From Bacillus xiamenensis (lineage in GTDB: Bacteria; Bacillota; Bacilli; Bacillales; Bacillaceae), in assembly GCF_000300535.1 (NCBI RefSeq), contig NZ_AMSH01000004.1, forward strand, positions 62,001 through 126,000: 64,000 nucleotides of DNA, given 5' to 3'. Both the position numbers and the translations under genes were made by a program. Shown here piece by piece: positions 36,057-45,250 of the stretch. Each line of letters begins with the position of its first letter. The first letter of the stretch is position 1. The notes beneath the pieces are model-generated. The model was not told the DNA's origin. It saw nothing but the letters and a program-made list of their open reading frames with translations, and did not search any database.

Positions 36057-36941
36057 TTATGCAAGCATTAGGCTCCTATTGAATTGTTGATAAATCGCTT
36101 TGACACGATCAGTAAAAACAGATTTTGTGCCTTTTAATGAAACAAGACTGATTTGATGACTCACGCTTAGCATGTTCAATTTCTTTTTCATCAACGTGCC
36201 TTCTCTCAGCTCTTTCATCACACTCAATTCAGGTAAAAAACCGACTTTTCCATGTCTAATTAGTTCTTTAGCTACCTCAAGATTGTCTGTGTGAAAACCA
36301 ATATTAGGCGTCTCTGGAAGTGCTTCAAATATTTTATGAATCATTGCCCAATCAAATGAGCCACATTGATAAAAGACAATGGGATGATGGCTAATATCCT
36401 CAATCGTTGGCTTCTCATTCGATAATAATTCATGATCTGGTGGAACAATCAAGTGAATTTGATTGTCTAACAGTTTAAAAGAATCCACTCCTGGATGGGA
36501 AGTATGCTTCATTAATCCAAATTCCACCTGTTGATTTAAAATCGCTTCGAGCATCGAATCATTCGTTGTCGTCATCGTTTTAAATGTCACATTTGGGTAG
36601 CATTTGCTCAAATACGGTAATAGATACGGTAAATAATATTGTGCCATTAATAAATTGGAACCAATCGTGACTTGATCTTTTTCGTTCGGCACATGTAATT
36701 GTTTTTTTCCATTTTGATAACTTTTTAAAATCTCCTCGGCATATGGTAAGAAATTCTTTCCCTGTTCAGTGAGGTGAAACTGTTTCCCTTTTCTCATGAA
36801 CAATTTTGTATTGAGTTCGCGCTCTAAAGACTGAATTCTTGCAGAGACAGAAGGCTGTGACAAAAACAGTGCGTCCGCTGCTTTTCTAAAACTCTCAAAA
36901 TGATTAACATAAACAAATGCCTCTAAGTGATCAATGTTCAT
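36057..36941 (-). CDS. LysR-family regulator of the organosulfur operon
   Basis: The 294-residue protein has an N-terminal winged HTH (MNIDHLEAFVYVNHFESFRKAADALFLSQPSVSARIQSLE) and a periplasmic-binding-like effector domain. It is directly upstream of the operon in the same direction with a 76-base gap, and LysR proteins commonly control adjacent genes. The effector is probably a sulfur metabolite, as for CysL and YtlI of B. subtilis (inference). No S-box or T-box is seen before the operon, so this protein may be the main control. Confidence 0.88.
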   Translation of the reverse strand: MNIDHLEAFVYVNHFESFRKAADALFLSQPSVSARIQSLERELNTKLFMRKGKQFHLTEQGKNFLPYAEEILKSYQNGKKQLHVPNEKDQVTIGSNLLMAQYYLPYLLPYLSKCYPNVTFKTMTTTNDSMLEAILNQQVEFGLMKHTSHPGVDSFKLLDNQIHLIVPPDHELLSNEKPTIEDISHHPIVFYQCGSFDWAMIHKIFEALPETPNIGFHTDNLEVAKELIRHGKVGFLPELSVMKELREGTLMKKKLNMLSVSHQISLVSLKGTKSVFTDRVKAIYQQFNRSLMLA

Positions 36942-37263
36942 GGCGCACCTTCTTTGTAAATTAATGTTTCACATTCTATCACACAGATATTAATCAGACA
37001 ATTCAGATATTTAAAATATAAATGAATAAAATTCTAATTTGACTTATCATGTTAAATTAAAACATAGTAAATTTATATGTTTAATTTATATTAATGTTAT
37101 CCTTCAATTTTTTCACGGTCAATTTGATTTCATTCGAATACTTTTATAGGTTAATAGATATTTTCTATCAATAATCGTTAGAGCTTTGACCACAAAAAAA
37201 CCTCCATCTGAGATGGAGGTGCATACCGTAGGCAAATCTTCTATAAAGAGTGTTTTTACAAAA
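36942..37263. other. A+T-rich intergenic region
   Basis: About 320 bases with no gene that I can support. It contains the upstream region of the LysR gene (very A+T-rich) and the terminator at 37194-37219. Confidence 0.5.
37194..37219 (-). terminator. terminator of the YwqG-like gene
   Basis: CCTCCATCT and AGATGGAGG form a nine-bp stem. On the minus strand it is followed by a run of seven T. Confidence 0.85.
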
Positions 37264-38079
37264 TCAGGAGCAATCCCAATTATAGACGACGTTCTCAAAA
37301 TTTTTTCGTTTGAGGTCTTCTGGTTTGATAAAAAAGTTGGCGATTCCGCAATCTCCCCACAACATATCTACTTCATCATCTGAGTCAATTTGCAATAACA
37401 GAACGGTATGTTCTTGATCTTCATAAGTACGCGGGTCTTCTTGTGTAAACCCTGGATACCCGCCCAATTTGTGACCAAAGCCACTCGCTGTTTCATAGAA
37501 TTCATCCAACAGGGTATCTGCTTCATCACCATCAATACCAACTGCATCTTCGAATAGGTCCCAGCTATGCTTTCCTGTGACTTTTTCAAAGCGGAAATCT
37601 CCTACACTGATCGTTTCGCTTGCTAATTCACCTGTAATTGCGCCTTCCTTCGTAACGGGAAAATAAAAATCGTCTGGAATTTTCACAAAAGAAAAATCAG
37701 TCAATAACTCTTCTTCTGCTAAGAAAGGTTCTTCAATAAATTTGATCCGGAAATCTTTTTGTTCTGTTTTATGGTCAATATTCATTCCATAAAGATCATC
37801 ATGCACAGAAATAAAGACTTGCAAAAGTCCTGTTTCTGGATAATCTTTCAGCTTCGGCAGCTGGCCGAAATTAATTTGTGCCAATAGCTTCATAGGATGA
37901 CCTTCAGCATCCACTGGATATTCATCGGTCTTTGGGAAGTAGGGATCACCTGCTATTTTACTGTCATAAGGTCCTGTTTTTCCTTGCTTCATTTGTAATT
38001 CAATCTTTGGTTTTTTGGTTTGATCTAACAATGTACGGTAAGGCGCTAGTACTTCTTGCAGCTTTGCTGATTGTGTCAC
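37264..38079 (-). CDS. ywqG: DUF1963 protein YwqG-like
   Basis: 271 residues with the DUF1963 hallmarks: SKIAGDPYFPKTDEYPVDAEGHPMKLLAQINF, LGGYPGFTQEDPR and the C-terminal LLQIDSDDEVDMLWGDCGIANFFI. GTG 38079 has AGGAGG upstream. The family is common in Bacillus and its function is unknown. The GDCG segment looks like a ligand or metal site. Confidence 0.88.
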   Translation of the reverse strand: MTQSAKLQEVLAPYRTLLDQTKKPKIELQMKQGKTGPYDSKIAGDPYFPKTDEYPVDAEGHPMKLLAQINFGQLPKLKDYPETGLLQVFISVHDDLYGMNIDHKTEQKDFRIKFIEEPFLAEEELLTDFSFVKIPDDFYFPVTKEGAITGELASETISVGDFRFEKVTGKHSWDLFEDAVGIDGDEADTLLDEFYETASGFGHKLGGYPGFTQEDPRTYEDQEHTVLLLQIDSDDEVDMLWGDCGIANFFIKPEDLKRKNFENVVYNWDCS

Positions 38080-38210
38080 GATGATCTTCCTCCTTATGAA
38101 TCGGTCTAGTGATCAAACAGGTATCTCTTTTTCTATCATACAGAAGTGTACCCTGCCTGTCAGCGATCAACCGGTCAATATTCTGACAAATACCTCACCT
38201 TAAAACGTTA

Positions 38211-38238
38211 AAAAACCTCCGATCTAGCTGGAGGTTTT
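38211..38238 (-). terminator. terminator of the soluble chemoreceptor gene
   Basis: AAAACCTCC...GGAGGTTTT hairpin located just after the stop at 38252, followed by T-rich sequence on the minus strand. Confidence 0.75.
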
Positions 38239-38251
38239 GGTCAAAAAGTTT

Positions 38252-39094
38252 TTATTTTACTTGATAATTTACTAAGTCATCTGCTAATGTTTTCATCGTT
38301 TCGTTTGTTTCATGAAGTCCTTCAATAATTTTTGTGAAAGTGCTGACAAGCTCTGCTTGATGTTCAGAAGAAGCTACAATTTGTGCAATTTCTTCTTCCA
38401 TTCCTTTAATCGAGCCCTGCACATCTTTCAATGCTGCTTCGATATCCGTTGTGGCTTGCTTGGCGTGGGTTGAAAGTTTTCTGACCTCTGTTGCGACCAC
38501 TCCAAAGCCTGCCCCTGCTTCACCTACTCTTGCAGCCTCAATGGATGCATTGAGTCCAAGTAAGTTTGTTTGATCAGAAATTCCTTTAATGAGATTGGAC
38601 ACTTGATTGATTTTAGAAGAATTTTCGACAGTGGCTTTTGTATTTTGTAGAATTTGTTCACTTGTCGCTTGTAGTTCCTCTGAATGTGCGGCCACTTGCT
38701 GGACCATCGCGACTAGTTTTTCAGAAGCTTGGTTACTTTCTGTCATAATGTGTTCTAATCGTTGTTGATTTGACTGATCATAAGCAACACAAAAGACAGC
38801 TACCACTTGACCTGTCTCATCTGTGATTGGTACGGCTACGATATCCAATGGAATTCCGTACACCTCTTGAGGAACTTGGATAAATGATGCCTCTCGGCCA
38901 TTTTTCAGCATAGAAAAATTTTGAAATCCCTCATCAACTGCATCACCAGTTTTAAACCCTAAGTTAATATCCCCGTGTTGCTGATAATAAAGTACCTTCT
39001 CTTTACCTAAAACAGAAAAGGTGAGTTGCTCTCGCATAGCTAGTCCAACGATGGGTAAAGTGGCTATTATGTTTTCAACAATTCTTTGTGACAT
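38252..39094 (-). CDS. soluble methyl-accepting chemotaxis protein (YfmS-like)
   Basis: 280 residues without a membrane segment. An N-terminal PAS/GAF-like sensor occupies about residues 1-115 ([34 protein letters not shown]). A short signalling domain follows, with the CheA/CheW hairpin motif [35 protein letters not shown]. It is similar in size and layout to B. subtilis YfmS. It would signal to CheA from the cytoplasm. A sigma-D-like promoter lies upstream. Confidence 0.88.
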   Translation of the reverse strand: MSQRIVENIIATLPIVGLAMREQLTFSVLGKEKVLYYQQHGDINLGFKTGDAVDEGFQNFSMLKNGREASFIQVPQEVYGIPLDIVAVPITDETGQVVAVFCVAYDQSNQQRLEHIMTESNQASEKLVAMVQQVAAHSEELQATSEQILQNTKATVENSSKINQVSNLIKGISDQTNLLGLNASIEAARVGEAGAGFGVVATEVRKLSTHAKQATTDIEAALKDVQGSIKGMEEEIAQIVASSEHQAELVSTFTKIIEGLHETNETMKTLADDLVNYQVK

Positions 39095-39133
39095 TCGCTC
39101 ACGTTCATCCTCTCTTTTCTCAGTACACCCTCT

Positions 39134-39159
39134 ATATCGGTTCGTTATATGATCTATTA
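39134..39159 (-). promoter_or_regulatory. sigma-D-like (motility) promoter
   Basis: Minus strand TAAT (39159-39156), 14 bases, then ACCGATAT (39141-39134). The sigma-D consensus is TAAA-N15-GCCGATAT, so each element differs by one base. Its place before a chemoreceptor gene supports it. Confidence 0.6.
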
Positions 39160-39204
39160 CAGCCTGTAATGCGTCCCAATATCAACCAAATGACCTAAGT
39201 CACA

Positions 39205-39243
39205 TAAAAAACCCACATTCCATCATAAGAATGTGGGGGTTTA
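39205..39243 (-). terminator. terminator of the tenA-ykoEDC operon
   Basis: CCCACATTC and GAATGTGGG pair over nine bp. On the minus strand it is followed by TTTTTTATG. Confidence 0.8.
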
Positions 39244-39978
39244 TCAAAAAATAAGCATGCACAACAGGACACTCACACTAATGAAAAAGAGATACATGTA
39301 GTCAATCCATGATGTGCTAATGACATGATAATACGTTCGCTCTCTCGTTCCTGTGAAGCCTCTTGCTTCCATCGCAATGGCCAAGCGCTCTGACTTCCGA
39401 ATGCCCTGCGTGAAAAGGGGCAGTGCATAACACATAAAAGCTTTCCAGCTGTTTTTTTGCTTGTAGCCTCTGATTTTATGCGCAGCCTTCATTTGCTTTA
39501 ATTCACTTTGAAACAACGGGATAAACCGGAAGCCTGCAAGCATTCCATACGCCCATTTTGGTGACATTCGGCATTGATGTATCAAGCTCATCATAAAGGC
39601 CGTCAAATCAGTTGTGGATGTAAAAAGGAGACCAAATGTCACAAAGCCAAGCATTCTAAAAGAAATGGTGAGTCCATTTCTTAAACTCTCCTCTGTGACA
39701 TGAAACCATGCCCATTTCCACACAGTATGATCCCCCTTACCAAAAGCCGCCATCATCCAAAACACGAGAATAAAAAAGAGCAGATAAGGAACAAGTCTTG
39801 TGATGAGATATTGGATATTCCAGCCGCCTAAGACAAGCCCGATGCCAAGGGCCAAAAGCCAGATGATGAATGTGGTTTTAGGATCAGAAATGGCCATCAG
39901 ACAGCACATCGCAAGGAGATGAGCGAGTAATTTCACGACTGGATTCACAGTGGATAGAAAGGAATGATTACTTTGCAA
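39244..39978 (-). CDS. ykoC: ECF transporter transmembrane subunit (EcfT), YkoC
   Basis: The 244-residue membrane protein has about six helices. The coupling motifs of EcfT are present: KWAYGMLAGFRFIPLF with LKQMKAAHKIRGY, and SERLAIAMEARGF with the Ala-Arg-Gly signature. TTG 39978 follows AAAGGAAG and overlaps ykoD by 11 bases. It couples the double ATPase YkoD to the substrate-binding YkoE. Confidence 0.9.
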   Translation of the reverse strand: MQSNHSFLSTVNPVVKLLAHLLAMCCLMAISDPKTTFIIWLLALGIGLVLGGWNIQYLITRLVPYLLFFILVFWMMAAFGKGDHTVWKWAWFHVTEESLRNGLTISFRMLGFVTFGLLFTSTTDLTAFMMSLIHQCRMSPKWAYGMLAGFRFIPLFQSELKQMKAAHKIRGYKQKNSWKAFMCYALPLFTQGIRKSERLAIAMEARGFTGTRERTYYHVISTSWIDYMYLFFISVSVLLCMLIF

Positions 39979-41566
39979 GCGTCAGCACTTCCTTTCTTTC
40001 AACCACATAGCGGTAATGCAAAGGCACTCTCAGCTGATAACCATTGACGAGTTCCTGATTTGAAAATAAATCGAAAGGCGTCCCATCATACACATGCTCC
40101 CCTTGATGAAAAAGAAGTACCTGATCAGCGCACGCATCGACGAGCTCCATATCATGTGTGACCATGATAATAGTGGTGCCTTGCCGTTGACGCTCTTTCA
40201 GACGTCTGATTAGCTCCTTCGCCGTTTTCTCGTCCTGCCCGAAGGTCGGTTCATCTAAAAGGAGTACATCCTGATCGAAAAGAAGCATCGTGGCGACACT
40301 TAGTCTTCTTTTCTGCCCTAAACTTAAGGTGAATGGATGCGCGTTTGCATGCTTCTCTAAGCCGAACTCTACTAATAGCTGATTCGTTTTTTCTTGCACC
40401 ACTGATTCTGGCCAATTTCGCTGTCTTCCACCAAATGCGATTTCATCAAACACTGTGTCCTGTATAAATTGAAGTTCAGGATTTTGAAATACAAAGCCCG
40501 CCTCTTCATATAGTGATCGGTCAGACCACTTTTTTAGATGTTTTTCTTTTAAGAAAATGTGGCCTTTTTTTAATGGCTCTAAACGTATGACATGTTTAAG
40601 AAACGTACTTTTCCCGCTTCCATTTTCACCGATGATCGCAACCCAATCGCCTGCTTTTATGTCTAGCTGCAGGTCATCTATAATCCTTTTTTTCCCGTAG
40701 CTTAGTTGAAGGTGTTCGGTTCGAAGGATTGTCTCTCCATCTATTGATGAGACTTTCTCATGCCGCTCTTTTCTTGCCTCAAAGGTTTGCATGAGTGTTT
40801 GGCTTAGTGGATGAAATGGATCTTGTACGACTGTGGACCATTTCTCGGGAAATATTTTCGGACGCCAAATTCCTGCCTCTTTCATTTCTTCCCCAAACGC
40901 TTTCATCACGTCTTTTGGAAGTCCATCTGCTATAATACGGCCTTGATGGTCTAATAAAATCACTCGATCCATCCACTCGATCACACCGTCCAACACATGC
41001 TCCACAAAAATCATCGTTTGATCCTGATCAACAGAAAGCTGCTGAAGCAGTTGAAATACCTCCATTCGTCCTGCTGGGTCAAGCTGTGCAGTCGGTTCAT
41101 CAAAGAACAGGACATCTGGCTCTAGCGCTAGTAAACAAGCAAGCGCCAGCCGCTGCTTCATGCCGCCAGATAATGTATGAATATCTCTATTTGGAGCGAC
41201 ATCCAGCTGTACCTTTTGCATGAGATGTTGAATGATGTCATCCATTTCTTCACGAGGTACAGAGCGGTTCTCTAGGCTAAACGCAATTTCTTCATTGACT
41301 CGGTGCATACAAAACTGGGCGTCTGGGTCTTGAAACATGACACCTGTATGTCTTTGCAACATCACTTCTCCCTGTACATCAGCTTCCATATGTTCTGGAA
41401 TGATTCCAGCAAGCACCGAAATGAGCGTGGATTTTCCGCTTCCGCTTGGTCCTAAAATCAGCACCTTTTCCCCCTTTTGAATAGAAAGAGATACTTGATG
41501 GAGCACGGGGTTCGGCTGTTCATAAAAACGGACAGTAAGGTTACTGCACGCGAGAAATGAATCCAT
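39968..41566 (-). CDS. ykoD: ECF transporter double ATPase YkoD
   Basis: 532 residues with two ABC ATPase domains. The first has Walker A GPSGSGKST, signature LSGGMKQRLALA and FFDEPTAQLDPAG. The second has GENGSGKST, LSLGQKRRLSVA (a non-canonical LSLGQ signature) and LLDEPTFGQDE. The fused pair replaces EcfA1/EcfA2. ATG 41566 follows AGGGTG; the GTG at 41575 is too close to it. The start overlaps ykoE by 26 bases. Confidence 0.93.
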   Translation of the reverse strand: MDSFLACSNLTVRFYEQPNPVLHQVSLSIQKGEKVLILGPSGSGKSTLISVLAGIIPEHMEADVQGEVMLQRHTGVMFQDPDAQFCMHRVNEEIAFSLENRSVPREEMDDIIQHLMQKVQLDVAPNRDIHTLSGGMKQRLALACLLALEPDVLFFDEPTAQLDPAGRMEVFQLLQQLSVDQDQTMIFVEHVLDGVIEWMDRVILLDHQGRIIADGLPKDVMKAFGEEMKEAGIWRPKIFPEKWSTVVQDPFHPLSQTLMQTFEARKERHEKVSSIDGETILRTEHLQLSYGKKRIIDDLQLDIKAGDWVAIIGENGSGKSTFLKHVIRLEPLKKGHIFLKEKHLKKWSDRSLYEEAGFVFQNPELQFIQDTVFDEIAFGGRQRNWPESVVQEKTNQLLVEFGLEKHANAHPFTLSLGQKRRLSVATMLLFDQDVLLLDEPTFGQDEKTAKELIRRLKERQRQGTTIIMVTHDMELVDACADQVLLFHQGEHVYDGTPFDLFSNQELVNGYQLRVPLHYRYVVERKEVLTLAK

Positions 41567-42140
41567 GCTGTTCACCCTTATTTCGTTTTTCTTTCATAAT
41601 GGCATATTGATTCAATACACCAGTTTTAGATAAGGCATCCACTACAACCTTTGCTAAGCATCCACCGAGTAGCATGCCACTGATGATTTGAGTGACAAGT
41701 GTCATGAGTAGCACTTGAGGGGTGTAATAACCAAAGCCATTGGCAATCAGGCTATATACCATCGCTCCTACTGCTGCAAAGGCACCAGACAGCATGAGTG
41801 TCCACATGCGATATCGCTGATAGCCAAAAAGCGCGAAGGCGATTTCTGCCCCAAAGCCTTGACATATACCAATCAGCAGCGCAGAAAGACCAAAGTGGCT
41901 GCCTGTCAGTAATTCTACGGCGGCGGCAGCTGTTTCTGCGATGAGTGCAGCTCCTGGCTTTTGGATAATGTAAGCAACGATTGGACTGGCAATGACCCAA
42001 ATTCCGAACATGATGCTGCCCCCTGCTGGGCCAACAAGTGCTGTAATCGGTAAATAAAGAGTCGACCACCCTAAATAGATGACACCGCACGCTACAGATA
42101 AAATGACAGCAAGAACGACTTCTTTCATTTTCCACGTCAT
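41541..42140 (-). CDS. ykoE: ECF substrate-specific subunit YkoE (thiamine precursor)
   Basis: The 199-residue membrane protein has six helices (MTWKMKEVVLAVILSVACGVIYLGW at the start, YLPITALVGPAGGSIMFGIWVIA next). It is the S component thought to bind hydroxymethylpyrimidine or a related thiamine piece. Its ATG overlaps the tenA stop in ATGA. Placement under the TPP riboswitch confirms the thiamine link. Confidence 0.92.
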   Translation of the reverse strand: MTWKMKEVVLAVILSVACGVIYLGWSTLYLPITALVGPAGGSIMFGIWVIASPIVAYIIQKPGAALIAETAAAAVELLTGSHFGLSALLIGICQGFGAEIAFALFGYQRYRMWTLMLSGAFAAVGAMVYSLIANGFGYYTPQVLLMTLVTQIISGMLLGGCLAKVVVDALSKTGVLNQYAIMKEKRNKGEQHGFISRVQ

Positions 42141-42823
42141 GAAGAATGCACCTCCATTTGGACTGGCCACTCTTCCACAGTAAAGGCCATTTCCCAAAAT
42201 TGATACTCAAGTTGACAGCTTAAGATGAAGTGCTGTTTCATTTTCTCTTTTTCTTTCTCACTTGCTTCTTCTGCACACTGATCAAGTCGTTTGCAAAGCT
42301 CCACTGTGACAGAGTCCGTTAACCCGCCATAAAACGTGATCCACTCATAAAACGGATGGGCTGTGTCAGGCTGCACATCTGAGAGCATTCGTTTGCCTAT
42401 TTCCCAATAAGTCCAAGGGCACGGGAGCAGCACTGCAATGATTTCTCCAAGTGTGCCTTCCTGAGCGACTTGCAGCATGTGATGAATATAATGGTGAGCG
42501 CTTGGCGCCAAAGAAGCACCCTGAAGCTCATCATATGCTACACCTGCTACTCGGCAAAGGTTTTGATGAGGATGCGTCTCACTATCGAGTACAAACGCCA
42601 TCTGTTGGTGGAAAAAGCGAATGTCCTCTCTGTCTGTACACCGGCTGATTGCCGCCGCATAAATTTTAATAAAAGCATTTAAATATTCTGCATCTTGTTT
42701 AACGTAATGAATGATCTGCTCCTTTTCCAGCTTTCCTGCTGCAAGTCCTCTGACAAACGGATGCTGATAAATGGCTTCAAATAATAGTTCTGCTTCTTGC
42801 CTTAATTGCGTTGAAAATGTCAT
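42137..42823 (-). CDS. tenA: aminopyrimidine aminohydrolase / thiaminase II (TenA)
   Basis: The 228-residue protein has the TenA catalytic Cys region VLLPCPWTYWEIG (Cys near residue 134), the N-terminal YVKQDAEYLNAF with the active-site Asp, and the C-terminal EYQFWEMAF containing the catalytic Glu. It releases hydroxymethylpyrimidine from degraded thiamine such as aminopyrimidines. In B. subtilis the gene before ykoE is ykoF, a HMP-binding protein; here tenA takes its place. AGGAGG precedes ATG 42823. Confidence 0.92.
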   Translation of the reverse strand: MTFSTQLRQEAELLFEAIYQHPFVRGLAAGKLEKEQIIHYVKQDAEYLNAFIKIYAAAISRCTDREDIRFFHQQMAFVLDSETHPHQNLCRVAGVAYDELQGASLAPSAHHYIHHMLQVAQEGTLGEIIAVLLPCPWTYWEIGKRMLSDVQPDTAHPFYEWITFYGGLTDSVTVELCKRLDQCAEEASEKEKEKMKQHFILSCQLEYQFWEMAFTVEEWPVQMEVHSS

Positions 42824-42857
42824 AAAAAAAGCCTCCTCTTCTTCAGTTGAATAAATG

Positions 42858-43010
42858 AAAAAGCCACCCCAAATGGAGCGGCCTTCTTATCGATTCAATC
42901 ATGAATAAGACAAGGTCCAGCTCCACTTCCCTCCGCTAGTACAAACTAGATCAGGTTCAAAGGGTCCAAGATTTTCTCTTGTCTCAGTCATACATGACTC
43001 CCCTAGTGGA
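42858..43010 (-). ncRNA. TPP riboswitch (THI box) with terminator
   Basis: Minus strand shows the conserved elements CTAGGGGAGTC, TGACTGAGA and GACCCTTTGAACCTGATCTAG, and later CTAGCGGAGGGAAGTGG. P1 pairs TCCACT (near 43010) with AGTGGA (42922-42927). The terminator AGGCCGCTCC/GGGGTGGCTT (42858-42887) forms a 10-bp stem using G-U pairs, followed by TTTTT. TPP binding would turn off tenA-ykoEDC. Confidence 0.95.
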
Positions 43011-43070
43011 CTTTTGTCATTTAATTATCTTTACTCTACACATGTGGCGATTTGATGTCAACCGCCTATC

Positions 43071-44195
43071 TTAATTCAATGTTTTGATTGTTGGTAGCTT
43101 CTCGATTCCTGCAGCATAGTAGAAATTCAGGACACTGAAGAAATCAATTGGCTTTCCTGTTTTTAAATCAACAGCCAATATATGATCACCGTAATTTGTC
43201 AGATCATCAATGTCTAAACGCCTTGGCGTTGTCTTCCCGAGTGTATCCACAAAGGTATCATGGTAGTATTGTCCGCTAGCAAACGAAGATTGATGGTACA
43301 TAAACAATGTCTCCACATCTAAGTAAACGAGAATGGCCTCAGATGAGCTCGCATAAGGGGCTGAGTACGACACTGGTGTCGAAATGCTTTTCACTTTCAC
43401 GCTTGAAATAGAATGGGTTCTCTGTTCATATTTTCCATCATAGGAGAAATAAAATACACGCTCCCATTGATAATCGGCCGTCTTTGATTGGTTGTTATAC
43501 ACTTTTGCACCGTTCGCAAAGACGTCTCCATTTTCATACTCAGCGACAAAGTATTGCAAGGTTGACGATAGGGATACAGCACCTGTGAAATTGGGTGGAT
43601 TTTTCGCATTAACCTGCAACGTGTAGGCGTCTCCGAAGTCTCCTCCGCTGGTGATACCGAATGCGTAATCACCAGCCGGTAAATTGGTTAATCCAAGCAG
43701 GCTTCCTGCCGGCTGAATGAGATCCGTCGGATAGGCTTGATCTGCTTCAAAATCAACCACAAATAATTGGACGAAATAATCAGCATTTGGAGAAGTAATC
43801 CGGCTAATAAGCGCCTGAGGTGACGATGTGCTTAAAAACCATAAATCAACTGGATCTTCCTCGTTTAAAACAGACGATTGATTGATGGCTAGTTCATCAA
43901 TCGAGCGAACAGCAGACGTACGCAACTTTCCATCGGCAGCGGCTTTTCGTTTAATACTCACCCCGTTTTTCTTATCTACTTTAAACGATTTTTTCACTTG
44001 CTTTTGTTGAATCGCCGTTCCTTTATCTTGCTTGACAAATGACTCTTGCACTTGCTGAATGGCTTTTTCTGTAAGCGGTGACATTTTTCCAATTGTTTTT
44101 GGTGTATCTTCCGCTTTTATGGCTGGTGAAAATAAGCCTGTTACCAATAAAATAGATAGTAAGGCAGCGGTGATTTTTACGTAAAATGCTCTCAC
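43071..44195 (-). CDS. secreted protein of unknown function, 374 aa
   Basis: A signal peptide is clear (MRAFYVKITAALLSILLVTGLF, cleavage near AIKAED). A lysine-rich segment follows (about residues 50-90), then a beta-rich domain with QLFVVDFEADQAYPTDLIQPAG and LPAGDYAFGITSGGDFGDAYTLQVNA, similar to bacterial pre-peptidase C-terminal (PPC-like) folds. The last 120 residues (YHDTFVDTLGKTTPRRLDIDDLTNYGDHI) I do not recognise. It has no protease motif and no wall anchor. It stands alone between the TPP riboswitch and a divergent hairpin. Confidence 0.6.
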   Translation of the reverse strand: MRAFYVKITAALLSILLVTGLFSPAIKAEDTPKTIGKMSPLTEKAIQQVQESFVKQDKGTAIQQKQVKKSFKVDKKNGVSIKRKAAADGKLRTSAVRSIDELAINQSSVLNEEDPVDLWFLSTSSPQALISRITSPNADYFVQLFVVDFEADQAYPTDLIQPAGSLLGLTNLPAGDYAFGITSGGDFGDAYTLQVNAKNPPNFTGAVSLSSTLQYFVAEYENGDVFANGAKVYNNQSKTADYQWERVFYFSYDGKYEQRTHSISSVKVKSISTPVSYSAPYASSSEAILVYLDVETLFMYHQSSFASGQYYHDTFVDTLGKTTPRRLDIDDLTNYGDHILAVDLKTGKPIDFFSVLNFYYAAGIEKLPTIKTLN

Positions 44196-44292
44196 AGGAA
44201 CATCCCCTTTTCCCTTATTTGGGTTTTTTACCCTGTGATCATTTTACCATTTTTCAATACTTGTTTTGGTCTTTTTGGAAAATTTTTATAAC

Positions 44293-44332
44293 AAAAAACC
44301 AGCCGCATGAGATGAGTCACGACTGGTTTTTA
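44293..44332 (-). terminator. terminator of the DJ-1/PfpI gene
   Basis: AAAACCAG...CTGGTTTTT stem on the minus strand after the stop at 44338, with an additional imperfect inner stem. Confidence 0.7.
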
Positions 44333-44337
44333 GTGAT

Positions 44338-44994
44338 TTATGAAATGGTTTTGACAAATAAGCGTGCTGTTTCTGCACTTGATCCTGGATTTTGTCCCGT
44401 AATGATTTGTCCATCTACAACAGCAAATGGCGCAAATGCTTCGCCTTTTTCAAATGCTGCACCTTGCTCACGAAGCTTTGTTTCTAATAAAAATGGAACC
44501 TTAGATGTCAGCTGAACAGCGTCCTCTTCCTCGTTCGTGAAGCCAGTTATTTTCTTCCCCTCGATAAACGACTTTCCATCACGACCCTTCACATCAACAA
44601 AGGCAGAAACACCGTGGCAAACTGCTCCAACCGCGCCATTTTTGTCTGAAATCGCTAAGATCGCATCGGCTACCAGTTGATTGGACGCAAAGTCGATCAT
44701 TGGGCCATGTCCTCCTGCAAAGAAGATCCCATCATAATCAGCTGGGTTCACATCTGTTAGTGCCTTTGTGTCTTGAAGTAATTCATACACATCTTGATAT
44801 TGCGCTGGGACACCGTCGGGAATCGAATTTTTATCAATCGGTACTGTTCCGCCCCGTATAGAAACAATTTGTACGTCTAGTTCATTTTCTTTAAAAATAT
44901 GAAATGGCTCGGCCAATTCTTCTAACCATAAGCCTGTTGGGTGTCCGTTCATTTCTGAGCTGCTTGTTGATACTAATAAAACTTTCTTACTCAA
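44338..44994 (-). CDS. DJ-1/PfpI family protein (Hsp31-like)
   Basis: 218 residues. KKVLLVSTSSSEMNG and HPTGLWLEELAEPFHIF at the start, FFAGGHGPMIDF and the nucleophile elbow GAVCHGVSAFVDV (Cys near residue 126) are characteristic of the class I glutamine amidotransferase-like Hsp31/YraA group. Such proteins act as glyoxalase-III-like or deglycase-like stress enzymes. TTG 44994 is nine bases from GGAAAGG. ATG 45000, 45003 and 45012 are also in frame but too close to that site. Confidence 0.85.
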   Translation of the reverse strand: MSKKVLLVSTSSSEMNGHPTGLWLEELAEPFHIFKENELDVQIVSIRGGTVPIDKNSIPDGVPAQYQDVYELLQDTKALTDVNPADYDGIFFAGGHGPMIDFASNQLVADAILAISDKNGAVGAVCHGVSAFVDVKGRDGKSFIEGKKITGFTNEEEDAVQLTSKVPFLLETKLREQGAAFEKGEAFAPFAVVDGQIITGQNPGSSAETARLFVKTIS

Positions 44995-45250
44995 CTTCAT
45001 CATCCTTTCCATTCATCATGTGGCTATTTTATATTTTGTGCAATTAAATTTCAAGCAATCATACTTGGGTGCAACTATTTATGTTATACCCGATTTTCTA
45101 AAAAATATGGCATCACTTTCAATCTAATCATTCTGTCACATTCTATTGGCAGGGAATTTCATGTAAAATTGTTATGGAGTGATATATAATATGAGAAACG
45201 ATTGACAGACCTCTTGTGCTAGAGAGACTTTTAAAGGAGTGGAAAAAGAG

